Counted from the stretch's first letter, positions 1 through 12,280 are shown. The stretch: DNA of 64,000 nt from Sycobia sp. Sy_11 (GCA_018907035.1 JACCIC010000218.1:677501-741500), one strand, 5' to 3'. Notes: generated by a model not told the origin, from the letters alone. A program made the numbers and translations.

Positions 1-486
1 CGGGTAATCGTGAATGCCGTCAGGGGGGGGGCATCGTCGAGGAGCTCCGTCGTCAGTTTTTCGCACGGGAAGAGAGGAGGAGAGGATCGCCGGCGTTAAA
101 AAGATTGGATGTATATTTGCGCTAATGGGCTGTGATGGCGGAAGGGGGAAGGCAGGGAGAGGTCTCTGACCGTTCGGCGGAAGCGTTGAGCAAACCCCGG
201 TGGAGGGAAGCGCGACGGTGGCATTGCGACAAATATGGCGAAACGGAATGTAAGGAATAATTAACCTAAGTCCTGGTCATTTTGTCGTGCCTCGGCACTT
301 AGTTACCGAATCGGTGCCAATAATAAGCTTATCGTTTCGCCAGCCTTCCGGCTGTGCTCGCGCGACCGTCAGGCTGGGGGTTTTTTATTTTTTTTTATTT
401 TATTGAACTCCCGGATCGAGATATATCGCCTTCTGCACCAGGCTCGCCAATATCCGGTATTAGTTTCACTTTTACGCCGAATCCGC

Positions 487-489
<3 letters not shown>

Positions 490-529
<40 letters not shown>
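490..529. repeat. (TA)n microsatellite
   Basis: About 20 pure TA units in intron 2, 100 bp after a T-rich stretch. Confidence 0.95.
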
Positions 530-531
<2 letters not shown>

Positions 532-1799
532 TGATTGTGCAATTACACCAAGGTAATCGATTGCATATATATTCATTACCTTATCTCATATTATATAAAG
601 AGATAGCGCTTTGAAAGAGTAAGAGATTATTTTTTTATAGCCAAAAAGGTACAGAACATTACAAAATTTTTTTTTTAATTGACAGGTTTGAATTTAAAAT
701 ATCTAATATATTATTTACAAAAAATAATACTGTTAATTATAATTATCTCGTGCTTCGTAAGGTTTCAAAGCAGGGCGCTTCTGCCACTAGTAGTCGAAAC
801 GAGTATGTTAGTTTGCACATATTTAAACATTTGTTACTTAGTGTATAATTAGGACTCTTGCTAATGGCTGCCTAGTCTCGGGAACCAATTCTAGAGATGG
901 GAAGTATCAGGGTAAATAAGGGTTACCTCCGGATGTTCGGATCGACAAGAATTTTTCCTTAGAAGAGCGAAACTGAGAGTATCAAAAACTCCAGAAGACC
1001 GCGAGATAGTCTCCTTCAATTGCAATGTATCAATCATGCATACCATGCTCACGCTATGATTTGTATCGAATGGGATAACAGCCAGCTCAAAATTTAATAT
1101 TGCTGATTGGTTCGCCGTGAAACGACAGAAGACGATCGACTCTACTATAATTAGAATTAATTTTAAATTCATTGGTCTCAATCTCGCTATGGAAGATTAG
1201 AAGCAATCGTAAATATTGACTTCTTTTTAATCATTGATCTAAAAGCAATTTGCTGTACATCAAAGGAACTCTTACTATTATGTAGAAGAATATGGCTAAT
1301 CTCCGCACAAGTATCTCTTTGATCCACGAATTTTGGTTGTTCGAAGATACAGTTCGGACACTGAAGTCCTGTACTGCCTTTTTATATTGCAGATATTCAA
1401 CAGCGGGGTATGGTGGAGCGTACAACTGGCAAGGAATTTAAGGTTATCTCACTGTTTTAAGTTTCAGCGCAGAAGATTTAAAGGTGGTGATAGACACAGA
1501 AAACAGATTGGCAAACTGATAATTAGATGATGTTCTCTGTTACAGTTTGAAGATTATACTAGATGAGAACATGAAATTGGTGGAACACCATTAAGATAGA
1601 AATCTTTCTTTTCTAGTTATCTGCAATGTTTAGTTGTGCCATACCGTGCTAGGAAGGATCATTGTTAATCAGAGAATAGATAATCAATATCTGATATTGA
1701 AGGATTTAGATATCCTAATATTGAAATATTGATGAACTTATAAATAAAATAAAAAGTGGTAAAATAGATGTACTTTTGCAAAGGATTTTCCATATAGAG

Positions 1800-2100
1800 A
1801 AAAAATGGTAACCTGTATATACCAAATATGTAGTAATGATATGTAATAATCAATCCTATTACAAGCTGAACTAATGGCTATTTGTCCGTCAGCTCAGAAA
1901 GCCATGGATCTAAAAATAGATGGAAACATCTAAATACGTTAAGACAGTCAGAGCGCATTAATGGTGCTTCTTTCAGACTAATTTGCTATATGACCGAAAA
2001 CCATAAACATAGCGTAATACTTCAGATGTTAAGCTACAAGAGTGTGAGGTAAGAATGTCGAAAAAATTGGCAAAGTACAATCAGGTGATTTTTTAACGGA
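1800..2100 (+). pseudogene. decayed RNase H domain fragment of an R1/Jockey/I-type LINE
   Basis: In one frame from 1862 the sequence reads QAELMAI (1862-1882), and after two in-frame TAA codons (1931, 1940) it reads DSQSALMVL (from 1943). This matches the order, spacing and wording of the LINE RNase H motifs (QAE..AI, then SDSQ.AL). After a one-base shift, LQECEVRM...LAKYNQV (from 2034) matches the next conserved block (WEC...L....N.V.L.W) at the expected distance of about 30 residues. Just upstream of QAE, the same frame gives TCIYQ and SILL, as in the stretch before QAE in intact copies. Stops and shifts show it is long dead. No reverse transcriptase could be read upstream. The clade is not resolved. 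Confidence 0.5.
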
Positions 2101-2779
2101 TTTGAGCTCTTGATTAATATCCCTAACTATCAGATTGGCAAAGAGTTCGATAATGGTCGATTTCTACAGTATTGGCAGTTAATCTCACCGTGGAAGAACA
2201 TTGTCAAACTCTGGTCAGATTTTTGGCGAATAGAGTGACTAGTAGCTATGAAAAAGAATTCTCTTTTAGAAAGTCGTCTATAACTGAGTATAATATTCAG
2301 TTATGTGCAGAAGTTATTCGGATATTCTAATCCTAAAAACTGGAATCTAGCAGATAACTTAGATCAGTCAAATGATCGACAGGGTACAAAGGATTTTCGC
2401 AGATTCCAGACTAACGTAATTTGTTGAAAATTTATTCAGTATTTTTATAAAAAATCATAGAAGACCGGACTAATTTTTACATGGTTAATTACATATGATA
2501 TATTTAATCGTGAAATATAAATCGAAAATCAGTCTCTTTCATTGCCAGAGAATAAAAATTCAAAAAAACATACCAGTTCTCTTCTATTTCATAAAATTAA
2601 TTATCTATTCTTATTTATTAATATTATTATTTATTATTTAGACATGGAATATGATATATAAAACAAAAAAACTTATTGCACTTTCGTTTACTCACATACA
2701 GGCTGATCCACAATTTATTAGATTTTCTGTACAGGATATACGAAGGTGATGGTCGGAAAAAGGTCTCAGTATATTTCAG

Positions 2780-2838
2780 TATATATATATAGATAGATAG
2801 ATAGATAGATAGATGGAGAAATAGATAGATAGATAGAT
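2780..2838. repeat. (TA)n-(GATA)n compound microsatellite beside the exon 2 donor
   Basis: Five TA units run into about twelve GATA units with one interruption (GGAGAA near 2816). On the gene's strand this is a TATC array beginning about 11 bases after the exon 2 donor. Confidence 0.93.
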
Positions 2839-2849
2839 GTAGTACTCAC

Positions 2850-3049
2850 CGTTGTCTCGACATCGCTGGGCAGCATGAAGAACATGCGGCTTACGTAGAA
2901 CTGCACGACGAAGGGCGGCATGCTGTCGTTGAGGTGACGCGCCCCTCCCACGCCAGTGCCGTTCAGTTCGCGGCACAGGCTGCTCGAGCCAAGCCAGAAA
3001 CCATTGCCGAAGTGGTATTGGGAGGAATAGCGGCCGCTCGCGTCGGACA
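2850..3049 (-). CDS. NRF-6 family protein, coding exon 2 (NRF domain continued)
   Basis: A 200-base exon between acceptor CCTTCTTGCCGTTTCAG (ending 3050) and donor ACG|GTGAGT (GT at 2849-2848). It completes the split Leu codon of exon 1 and then encodes 66 residues, about 176-241 of the frame-corrected protein, ending in phase 0. Visible NRF hallmarks are SDASGRYSSQY at 176-186, GNGFWLGSSSLC at 189-200 with the second conserved Cys at 200, and a hydrophobic FVVQFYVSRMFFML stretch near 221-234 that fits the domain's beta-rich C-terminal part. N-glycosylation sequons at N204 and N215 agree with a luminal or extracellular position. The following exon, expected to carry the remaining NRF cysteines and then the multi-pass acyltransferase-3 domain, is not seen to the left edge. 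No stop or frame problem lies in this exon. Confidence 0.85.
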
Positions 3050-3138
3050 CTGAAACGGCAAGAAGGATTGGGGATGGCTTAATTGTCGAACTTCTCGCTC
3101 AGGGCTGTGGTGGTGACATCGCTCTTGTCGTACCTTTC

Positions 3139-3141
<3 letters not shown>

Positions 3142-3231
<90 letters not shown>
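3142..3231. repeat. (TA)n-(GA)n compound microsatellite
   Basis: About 27 TA units pass directly into about 18 GA units without a break, about 90 bp upstream of the exon 2 acceptor on the gene's strand. Confidence 0.96.
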
Positions 3232-3234
<3 letters not shown>

Positions 3235-5955
3235 AGCCGTGTTCGTCGATATTATATAGATTCCATAAGTTTTGATTCAAGATCGCTAGAACGAATTGGT
3301 CATCCAGAAAAATATCGTTCATATGGGATGAGTTTTTACTTGTCTGTGACTAGTTATAATGATCACCGCTGTCCAAATAACGAAATATTTCTTTATTGAT
3401 GAAATTAAAAACAAGTTCGTATATATTTTTATGCCAGCATTTTAAGACACTCGATTTATTTGGCCCCTTCTCACGGTAAAAAAGGTAAAAAAGCACTGTA
3501 AATTATTGTATAAATAGTTAATGGATCGATTATTAGTCAGTTCAGAAACTGGCATAAACATATGTAGCCGTTGGTTTTTCATCCATAAACGAAATCTTGG
3601 CAGCGGCGACCATTAACCGTTATCGCATTATTTTATTTCAATATAGAAACTGTGAATAAATTTTATATTTATCACTAAAGTAATTGTGTAGCATTGATGC
3701 ATTCGGTATAATTTTAATCAACCACATCAATTAAATTTACTTTGTTGTTTCTACTCATAATACATATAAAATCCTAATCATTGAACTATTCATTAATGCT
3801 GCCACTTTTCTTTATATTATATATATACACCATACACGTCAGTAATTTTAGTATAAAAGACTTGAATATAATAAACAGAAAGATTATTATAATATCAATT
3901 GGAATGTAAACAAATTATATTTAAAATCATCAAATTAAATTTATCCTATACTCATTTCAGTACAATATATACCGCAATAAAAAGTGAAAACAAAGTTTCT
4001 TAGCACATAGGAATAGCTTAAAATTTCAGAGCGTAACCGTATAGCTCTTGACGAGCTAAAATTTTATCTGTAACGGACGCACGTAAATACGTCGAAGCGA
4101 ACCCCGGGATTATACCGGGTCACTTTCTATCGAGCGAACGACTCGTGCGCGAGCACGACGGACCGTCTATACAAACGGCAAGCGCGCCGCTTAAAACTGC
4201 CCGCAATTGCTCGAACTTGGTATTACGAGGACTATCAATGATGGCTGGGCGAACGTTATTTGATCAAGAATTTGTGCTCAGTTGCGACGCATCGTTATCG
4301 ATCGACACGCGCGCACAATCCGCGAGTCGATGGACTGCTGCACCGGCCTGAAATTTACGCACCTCCGCTCCAGCTCAGGCGATGCAGGGTGAGGATTGAT
4401 TTATTGCATCTTGGCAAAGTGAATTAAGTTGGTTAACGAGGACGGGGAGCGGGCCTTGACGCGCTCGCGTATGAAACCGGAATGTTTTTAAAGCCCTGCC
4501 CCCTCCCCCTCCCCCATATATCGCAAAGGGCGAGGAAGCGACGGATGCAGAATCATCCGGGTTCGTATATACACTCAGATCGATATACCTGCCCGTATTA
4601 AATGGTCAGACTCATTGTATACATCGAAAATAATAATAAAAAAATAGGTTAATTTTATACTAAATATGTTCGATGACGATGTTCCGATTCCAGATACTGT
4701 GAACCGACAAAATGTAACTCACACGTAATGCATAATGCAGCTAAAATATTTCAATAAATTTAACGAAAACAAATATAATATACGTATTAATATACCTATT
4801 GCACTCCATTCACCACAAGTCCATTCCTTTCTAAATTTACAAAATATTATTTTATTATTGATCATATATATATATATATATATATATAGTATTCAGTTCG
4901 GGAACATAGTATGAGCTTGCCATTGTATGAACGCACATCCTGCGAAGTGCTTCGAGGCTAAAAATCATTCGAAGTCATTCTGATCATCAAAACAAATTTT
5001 GTTGAATTCGTCTGAAGCATTCTATAGAATTGAAATACTTTTTGGCCTTTTAAACGAATGTGAAATTTGTCCAAAGACAAGCGGTTTCATACGATTCTAA
5101 ATTAATTTGAAATATCAAATCCGATTTATTGTCAAAATTATTTTACTTATTGCCGTGGTTTCATTATATCCGAGTTGAATTAACGATTTCTTAAAAAGAA
5201 AAAAATCCATTCCCTTAGTTAAACAGCAATTAAAGTATTTCAAACATTTGAAAAATTTCTGCAATATATACGGTGGCTATTAATTTCAATCAAGCAAAAA
5301 TTGTTTTTCAATGTTGATTTATTTTGATATTTGATTTATTATTGAGTGTAAATAGTTCGTAAGCGACTCGAGATTAATTAGAGAATGGCGGCCATAATTT
5401 ATCCAAACACAAATTGACCTAATTAAAAACCGACAATCAATAAAACTATTTCCACTAATTACCGATAAATGCTCTATTATATTCCCGATAAAATTATTGC
5501 AAATTTGGCAAAATAAAATTTCAAATTTGGCAGTGAATATATTACGACAATATTGCAAATAAATTAAGAAAATATAAATTACGGAGGGCAAATCGTTGGT
5601 ATTACTCGTGAAATTGGGAAAGAAATACATTCGCGAAAATCATATTCTAGAGGGATGAAAATATTCTTTTCTTTTTTTTTTTTTTATTATCTTCGCCTCT
5701 CGCTCATCATCTTTAAATACTACTTGTAGGGAATCTCTTAAGGAAACAAGAAAAATCATCCAAGGTCGGAGAATGGAGAAAACCTTCCGTATCTCTTGTT
5801 ACGCATCCATCGTAATCAAGTCAACGAACGCGCGCCCGCTTAATTAGCCGGCGGCCAAGATCCCTCAATCCGGAAAACAGTCGCCGGCGCTGCCAATACG
5901 CGTTTCGCAAAAGGTCCCGAGCCTTATTCCCGTAAGAAATATATATATATATATA

Positions 5956-6801
5956 GTAGCATCCCCCGTCTCGGCTTTGCCCGAGATAATAATTTAACCG
6001 ATTTTTTAAACAGTTCAATAATATCGAAGTAAAAAGTACACTATATATTTAAAAATTTATATTACTATAAATAATCTGCCTTAATTGACTTATCGTTGCT
6101 TCTGTATAAAAAACTGCTTCAAAGCAGCGTCCACTTCAAATAGTCAATATTCCACCGACCATTTTATACAATATTTTACGGACAGTATCATGTCTGAACG
6201 ATAGGACATGTCTCAGGACGACTGCTATAGACAGTTTTGTGTTGTGGAGGTAGAATATGATGACAGAAAGAGACAGAGTAAGACAGAGGATATGATGACA
6301 GAGAGACTCAGGGCAAGACAGAGGACAGATAGATAAGAAAAAATAAAATTGATAAAAAAAAGATATCAATAAGGTGTGAGAGTAGTGTCAGATTCACCTG
6401 CAGAACAAAAAGAGTAACACTGACTAACACGTCACACCTTATTCAGGATATGAATCTCAAAGCTGGACATGATCATTCATCTGAGCTGACCTGGTATTAA
6501 TACTTTAAGCTGACTAATTTGCGTTGATGTTCGTGATTCAAGACATCACCTAGTGGCCGTTGAAACTGACTGCTAAAACTGTTAACTTAATTTATTGATG
6601 AAAGTAAAATGATTTTCAATAAAAAAACATAGCCTATGTTCTTCCCAAGATAATATAGAATCTATATATCAAATTTCAGAACAATCGGTTCAGTAGTTTT
6701 TTCGGTTATCGTGTACAAACGAAAATACGCTTTGTCTTTATAAATTAGTATGAGTATGATAGGATATGATATGATATGATATGATATGATATGATATGAT
6801 A

Positions 6802-6806
<5 letters not shown>
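5956..6806 (+). mobile_element. RTE-like non-autonomous retroelement, copy 1
   Basis: Starts TAGCATCCCCCGTCTCGG and ends CAATCGGTTCAGTAG ... TTTATAAATTAGTATGA followed by an (ATGAT)n tail. The 3' wording (AAATTTCAGAACAATCGGTTCAG, then a pyrimidine-poor end and a short tandem tail) resembles RTE-clade LINE ends in insects. A second copy at 33591-34836 aligns along its whole length in the same order and orientation, which establishes it as a dispersed family. There is no coding capacity. It sits in intron 1. The class assignment is by resemblance only; a SINE using RTE machinery is equally possible. Confidence 0.65.

Positions 6807-6840
<34 letters not shown>
6757..6840. repeat. (ATGAT)n tail merging into (TA)n
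   Basis: About nine ATGAT units form the 3' tail of the RTE-like copy and run straight into about 18 TA units (6804-6840). Confidence 0.93.
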
Positions 6841-6841
<1 letters not shown>

Positions 6842-7294
6842 GAATACAGCGCGTTCAATTATAAGCAGTATAGGCGCGCACTGCGCGCCATGGTAGCTGA
6901 TTAGCAGCTCGCGCGCACTCATCTCTCCCATCGGCTGCTAAGCCTCCCCCTACCGGCCTCCCCCACCCTAATCACCGAACGTGCTACATTCTAGTTTATA
7001 TCCGTTCGCAAATACGTGTATGTGTATATACATGTAAATTAGCTGCGAAACTTGCGCGTGCTCTCTTCCGCCTCCGCGGTGCGCGGCGTGCGAATTTTGC
7101 CACCTGGCCGACGGGGAGTGATTGCGTGCACGAGTGTGGGAGAGAGAGAGAGAGAGAGAGTGCGAGTTTGTGCGTGTGTGGAAGTTCACCTTACCCCGGA
7201 TGGGAAGCTCGGACGCGATTTTCCCACGGAGGTGCGAAAGTGGCCGCTACGGTGCGAGGATGTGATTTTTCGAGGAACCAGGATTTATTGACAT

Positions 7295-7298
<4 letters not shown>

Positions 7299-7345
<47 letters not shown>
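7299..7345. repeat. (TA)n microsatellite
   Basis: About 23 TA units, intron 1. Confidence 0.95.
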
Positions 7346-7347
<2 letters not shown>

Positions 7348-8250
7348 TATATATGTACCTACATAATAACGTTTTTTCCGTTATCGTTTTTATTTTGCAC
7401 CATAGATTTTCTATTAATGAATGCATGATATTTGTTAATAAAAAATTTACCTCTGTCAATGTTGAAAGTATGAATAAATCTGTTTGATTGCATTTTAATC
7501 GTTGAAAATTTAGCAATCGTTTGCAAAAAAATAATGTTAGTTAGCTTTTTTTTTTAAAGAAATTAATTGAGAAATCACTGTATGTACTTTATGATACTCG
7601 TAGTTCGCAATAAATACCATTGCCGTGTAAGATGGAAATAATTCGTAACGCTGGAACAATATCGAGGAAAAACTTTCGACGTGACTTTTTGCGAAATTAT
7701 TCGATTGATACTTATGCTATTCTCCTCGGAGCATTCGTTAATTTTCTCAGGTGAATTTGAGTAAAGCAACTTTCCGCTCGTCACGCTAAATAATGATTCT
7801 GCCTCCATAGTACGGGCATAATGCATATAATATATAGATATCGCGAGGTAGCCGTGCAAATTGAAAATACCAATCCTCCTGGGATTAAGAAATTCAATTT
7901 TCTCAGCCGAGGATATAATCGACCTAATCTAGCATCTTCCTAAGCTTCGACTCATTGCCGTCGTTGAAAAATTAATTTACGGCGAACGTACGAGGTATAA
8001 GCACCAGCAAATATTAGGAATAAAGGATAATGAAATTTCTCAGTTAAATTCTCATATCGGAGTTTGCTCTTTTGCAGAGCAACGCGTACGAAGATCGTTC
8101 CGCTAATAGCAGAACTACTTGTTCGACGAAGTGTGTTAAACTTGGAGAAAGGCATTTTTGCATAGACGATGAAATCAAATGCAACTATATTTTAATTAAA
8201 CAGTTTTATCAATTTTTCGTTTAAATTGTATTAATTTCAACAATATTGAC

Positions 8251-8253
<3 letters not shown>

Positions 8254-8300
<47 letters not shown>
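8254..8300. repeat. (TA)n microsatellite
   Basis: About 23 TA units, preceded by AT-rich sequence. Confidence 0.95.
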
Positions 8301-8302
<2 letters not shown>

Positions 8303-8732
8303 TATCTTTGTGAAAGAGACGAAAAAACTAAATCAAAAGCATTGATCTTCTTCTGCTTGTATATTAAACGCGAAGATACGCGATACTAGCGCGCTTTCCT
8401 ACTGTCCGCATAAAATTCCAACAAAATCCCTCCTTTACTTCATTTCTCTTCCCTCGAATATCGAGTGCCCGCGCGAAAAGTAACTTTGCCTTTCGTTCGG
8501 AGCCCCGTTCGCGCGCGGTAAAAGCGGCGCGTGATTTTTTTCCACTTCGTTTTATTTTTTTCTTCTCAATTTCACTTTTTTAATAGTCAAAAGAAATAAC
8601 TAACGATCATAATGGCTCGTAAGAGAGCCGTAAAGAGGCCTCCCGCAGTACGGCACAGTGAAACATTTCGCGATTGCGGCACCGCGCCGCATCGGTATTT
8701 AAAATAAATCAACTCGCGCGGTGTTAAATTAG

Positions 8733-8740
<8 letters not shown>

Positions 8741-8773
<33 letters not shown>
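8741..8773. repeat. (GA)n microsatellite
   Basis: About 16 pure GA units with imperfect GA-rich sequence before them. Confidence 0.94.
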
Positions 8774-8775
<2 letters not shown>

Positions 8776-9474
8776 CTGCCAGTTATGCGCGGCAACGGTG
8801 CAAATTCGCAATTTCTACGCGCGCACGTCGGTGTATATAACGATCGAATAATGCAGAAGATCGATGTTCCACAATTCCGCCGACATCGTTAGTTTGTAAA
8901 ACGATTCTAGATAAATTAGACAATAGCTTAAATTCGTTTGCTAATAATTACGCACTTTCTAAACCTGATTTATTTATTATTATTATTTGTACTCTTTTCT
9001 CAGTATTATTATTTATATTTACAATGCTGCGGAGGTGATCATAAAGATCGACAGTCGCTACAATTATATGATTTTATAAACACTGTAAGGCCAATAAATA
9101 TTTGCTAGTTTAGTTTACAATGGTCGACACAAGTACAATTTTAATATTTTTAATATAGGAAAGAAATCTGTACAAGTATCAAGAAGAAATCGCACGTTTT
9201 ATATAAATCATACAAGCCTATATTTCTCAACTGTTAAAAAAATATCAATATTTATATATTGTTTTAAATAATATAACAAATTATTTACTATTAATCTTAA
9301 TATTATTACTATCTAATTCAAAGTGTAAAATTTAATTCTACACCTCTGTATTTATAGGGAGTAAAATTTTACTTTTTTAAACAATATGCTTCAGAATTCA
9401 TTTTATTCACTATGCACGTTAAATACGGTCTCAGGATATAAAATAAAATTCCAAAAATGTTGCATTTGCTGCCT

Positions 9475-10225
9475 AAATATAGGGGTTTTGAAATTGTATT
9501 TTATGCATACTGTTGTAGAAGGACGCACTATTTACATCGACTTTGCCGACTCTCGGCTAAAGATAGTACATGGTTCTAAATTTGGATCCGATGCTTATAT
9601 TGCAAAGACTATTTTTGTCAATATTATGTGTAATATTACATTTTATGCGCTCTTATTTAGAAAGTACGATCTTACTTTTTTTAACAATGTACTTTAATAT
9701 AAATTCCCTACATTGTGGATTTACTATTGCCCCCGAGGGTATAAGGTCACATATTATACGCGGGACCTTTCAAAAATATAGAGATGTAAAGTGGCTTATT
9801 TACGCTAACTGTTGTAAAAAATAGCCCGTGTAACTTTACATCGTTTTTGCCGACTCACAGGCACAGTAATTAGCATTTACAAATACGCATTTTAAGCAAA
9901 TATAAACGAAAAAAATTTTTTTTTCAACTAATATACCCCATATTTTGGAAGGAAAGCCTGCGTCTTAATTAATTTAACAAACTAGTGAGGCAATGCACGC
10001 TGGCGGAACGTAAAATCAAATTTCAACCCTCATGCTGACAAAGTAGTACTTTACTCCCTAAATATAGAGAGACGTAAGAATGCATTTTAAGCTCGCTGCT
10101 GTAAAAAATAACCTTCGCAGCGCGGGCGTGCCATTCGCGCGAGCTTTGCGGACACTCGGGCATACGTGGTTCTTGGCGCGTAGTTGTAAATTCGCATTTT
10201 CCGCCCATGTTGCAAAAAAAAAACC
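9475..10225 (+). repeat. degenerate tandem repeat, period about 285-300 bp, at least three units
   Basis: Three landmark groups recur in the same order: AAATATAG at 9475, 9774 and 10060; CTGYTGTARAA near 9509, 9808 and 10095; and a TTTGCSGACWC block near 9540, 9846 and 10140, each followed by an AT- or GC-rich tail ending near a TTGCAAA/TTTAAGCAAA-like segment. The spacing is about 299 and then 286. Units have diverged strongly and the third is GC-richer. An open frame through unit 1 (9386-9697) is probably fortuitous. Confidence 0.6.
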
Positions 10226-10430
10226 CCTCTCTTTGACGGCAAAAGCATTCCCTAAATAATCGACTGACCAAATCGAACGCCAAAAAAAAAAGAAACAGTT
10301 CGATGATTCGCTGTTGCCCGCCTCGCCGATTTCCAGCAGAGCGACCTTAACATTGGCCACACCCGTGCTCGCTCTCTCGCTCGCTCGCATTCGACGTTGG
10401 GACCCGTGCCAGTCTTTCGGCTCGAATGTT

Positions 10431-10435
<5 letters not shown>

Positions 10436-10478
<43 letters not shown>
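10436..10478. repeat. (TA)n microsatellite
   Basis: About 21 TA units followed by CATA/GATA-like variants to about 10506. Confidence 0.94.
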
Positions 10479-10484
<6 letters not shown>

Positions 10485-10793
10485 CATATATAGATACAGA
10501 TACACATATCCGGGGCGGTTTTAATCGGCGGCGCGTTGCGGCGGGCGCGGGCGCAAGGTGGAGGTTCATTGCCAGGTTGCGTAAACGATCCTGCGCGCAC
10601 GCGCGAGTTGCAGAGTAGAAAGTGCAATTTTGCATAGACTGGCCGGCGCAGCACCGTACCTGCAGCCGCCATCGTACCACGCTCGCGTTACATCGGCCCG
10701 CGCGCGCATTTTCTCTTATTACGCGGCGGGCACCGCGCGGTCATTAGCGACCCGGCGCGCTTTTCGTGGGTCTCCCTCTCCCTCCCACCCTCC

Positions 10794-10826
10794 TTCTCTC
10801 TCTCTCACTCTATCTCTCTCTCTCTC

Positions 10827-10860
<34 letters not shown>
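10794..10860. repeat. imperfect (CT)n microsatellite
   Basis: CT tract of about 67 bp with CACT, TATC and CCCC interruptions; CT-rich flanks reach back to 10770. Confidence 0.93.
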
Positions 10861-10865
<5 letters not shown>

Positions 10866-11065
10866 ATTACTCTCTAGCTCTGAGATCGCGGACAAATTTC
10901 GTGGCAAAACACAAAAGATACATTTGTGTATATTTATGTATCTGTGCGTGCATGTATACAGAGAGAGGACGAGTTCGACGTAGAGCATAATTAGAGTACG
11001 CGAGGATGCACCTCAGTCTCACTCTCTCGTACATATTTGTCCGTAGTTTGTGCAAAGGAGTTGCT

Positions 11066-11067
<2 letters not shown>

Positions 11068-11125
<58 letters not shown>
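11068..11125. repeat. (TA)n microsatellite
   Basis: About 29 TA units, the first of three long TA arrays within 540 bp. Confidence 0.96.
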
Positions 11126-11128
<3 letters not shown>

Positions 11129-11248
11129 CCGCATTACAAACGCGAGCTCGAGCGTCCCTGTTCTTCGCATGCGCGATCCCGATGCTGAATGCGTTGTAAC
11201 ACTTCTTTTTTGTTGCTCGCGCCGCGAACGAGTTTTTGAGAACGCGGC

Positions 11249-11252
<4 letters not shown>

Positions 11253-11302
<50 letters not shown>

Positions 11303-11308
11303 TATATA
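11253..11308. repeat. (TA)n microsatellite
   Basis: About 21 TA units, one CATA interruption, then six more TA-rich units. Confidence 0.95.
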
Positions 11309-11546
11309 CGAGGGTTGTGGTAGTGAAATAACTGACTTTGGGGAAGAGATGATGGGGGATCATTTTTTTTTTCTCCCCTCACGGCTCCCAGTTGGAGTTG
11401 TTTTTCAGTGGAGCAAGGAGGGTTTTTTTTTGATAAAACGCTCTTTCCCACGAGATGTGTATATAAGATGTATACATAATTCCGGTCGCGAGCGGGAGAA
11501 AAACTAGAATAGTTTCTTGGCTTATTTCGCGATATTATATACAGAG

Positions 11547-11550
<4 letters not shown>

Positions 11551-11606
<56 letters not shown>
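11551..11606. repeat. (TA)n microsatellite
   Basis: About 28 pure TA units. Confidence 0.96.
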
Positions 11607-11608
<2 letters not shown>

Positions 11609-12223
11609 GCATTACAGATAGCACGGCGAAAACTCGCGGTATTTTCTTACTACTCTTTACGTATCCATAGTATCCATAAATGTATGGAAAAAGGAGAGCG
11701 AGATCGGCCGCAATTTCGCGGGGCCAGAGTTAAGTAAGCTTTATGTAAAGCCATAAGGCTTTATTTGAGGGTATGACGCGATAACTGCTGAACCCCCGTA
11801 ATACTTACGTGCGCTCTGTCTTTTTTTTTGTTTAATCAGACCACGCGTCTTACGTTCTTTTTTTTTTTTTTTAAGTTTTCGTTTTTGAATTTTTTCTCTT
11901 TTTGCTGGATTTTCGTTCTCGAAACTTCAAACGCGCATAAACGCAAATTAAAGAGATTATTCCGGACTATTTCCCGGTTATGGAGTTTTATAAAAGATTA
12001 TATCTCTATTTACATGTACGCAAAAATAAAAAAATATAAATCTGTCGAGCGATACACGAATTTACTGTAGCTATATGCACATGTACAATCCATATTGCGC
12101 AATTGCTCGACCACAATTCGGTACCAAGTTAATTTATACTTACGTTTACGTAAAAATTGCATGGATAAAAAAATGTGGAAAAACTAAACGCCGTGTGTAT
12201 GTTCTCGCCGTAGCGACGCGTTA

Positions 12224-12226
<3 letters not shown>

Positions 12227-12279
<53 letters not shown>
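12227..12279. repeat. (CT)n microsatellite
   Basis: About 26 CT units, pure until a CCTT change at the end. Confidence 0.96.

Positions 12280-12280
<1 letters not shown>

Larger units (their letters stand above)
1..2849 (-). other. intron 2 of the NRF-6 family gene, running off the left edge
   Basis: The donor at 2849 opens an intron whose acceptor is not visible. I searched the reverse strand for the next NRF segment (cysteine-rich GLC..-like motifs) and did not find it. Positions 1-370 are GC-rich with no sustained reading frame, 490-529 is a TA array, 1800-2100 is a decayed LINE fragment, and 2400-2700 is plain AT-rich sequence. Confidence 0.6.

Noticed and set aside
1333..1530. Possible LINE reverse-transcriptase or RNase H start upstream of the 1800-2100 fragment (YSSDTEVLYCL, STAGYGGAY)
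   Set aside because: The resemblance is too weak and the distance to the QAE motif is too large.
2040..2420. Possible BEL/Pao or gypsy coding remnant (SPWKNIVKLWSDFW)
   Set aside because: The reading needs several frame changes and has no second motif; the LINE explanation covers the better-supported part.
9386..9824. Two overlapping 84-103 residue open frames, Cys/Phe-rich
   Set aside because: They fall within the degenerate tandem repeat; other units do not keep the frame open.
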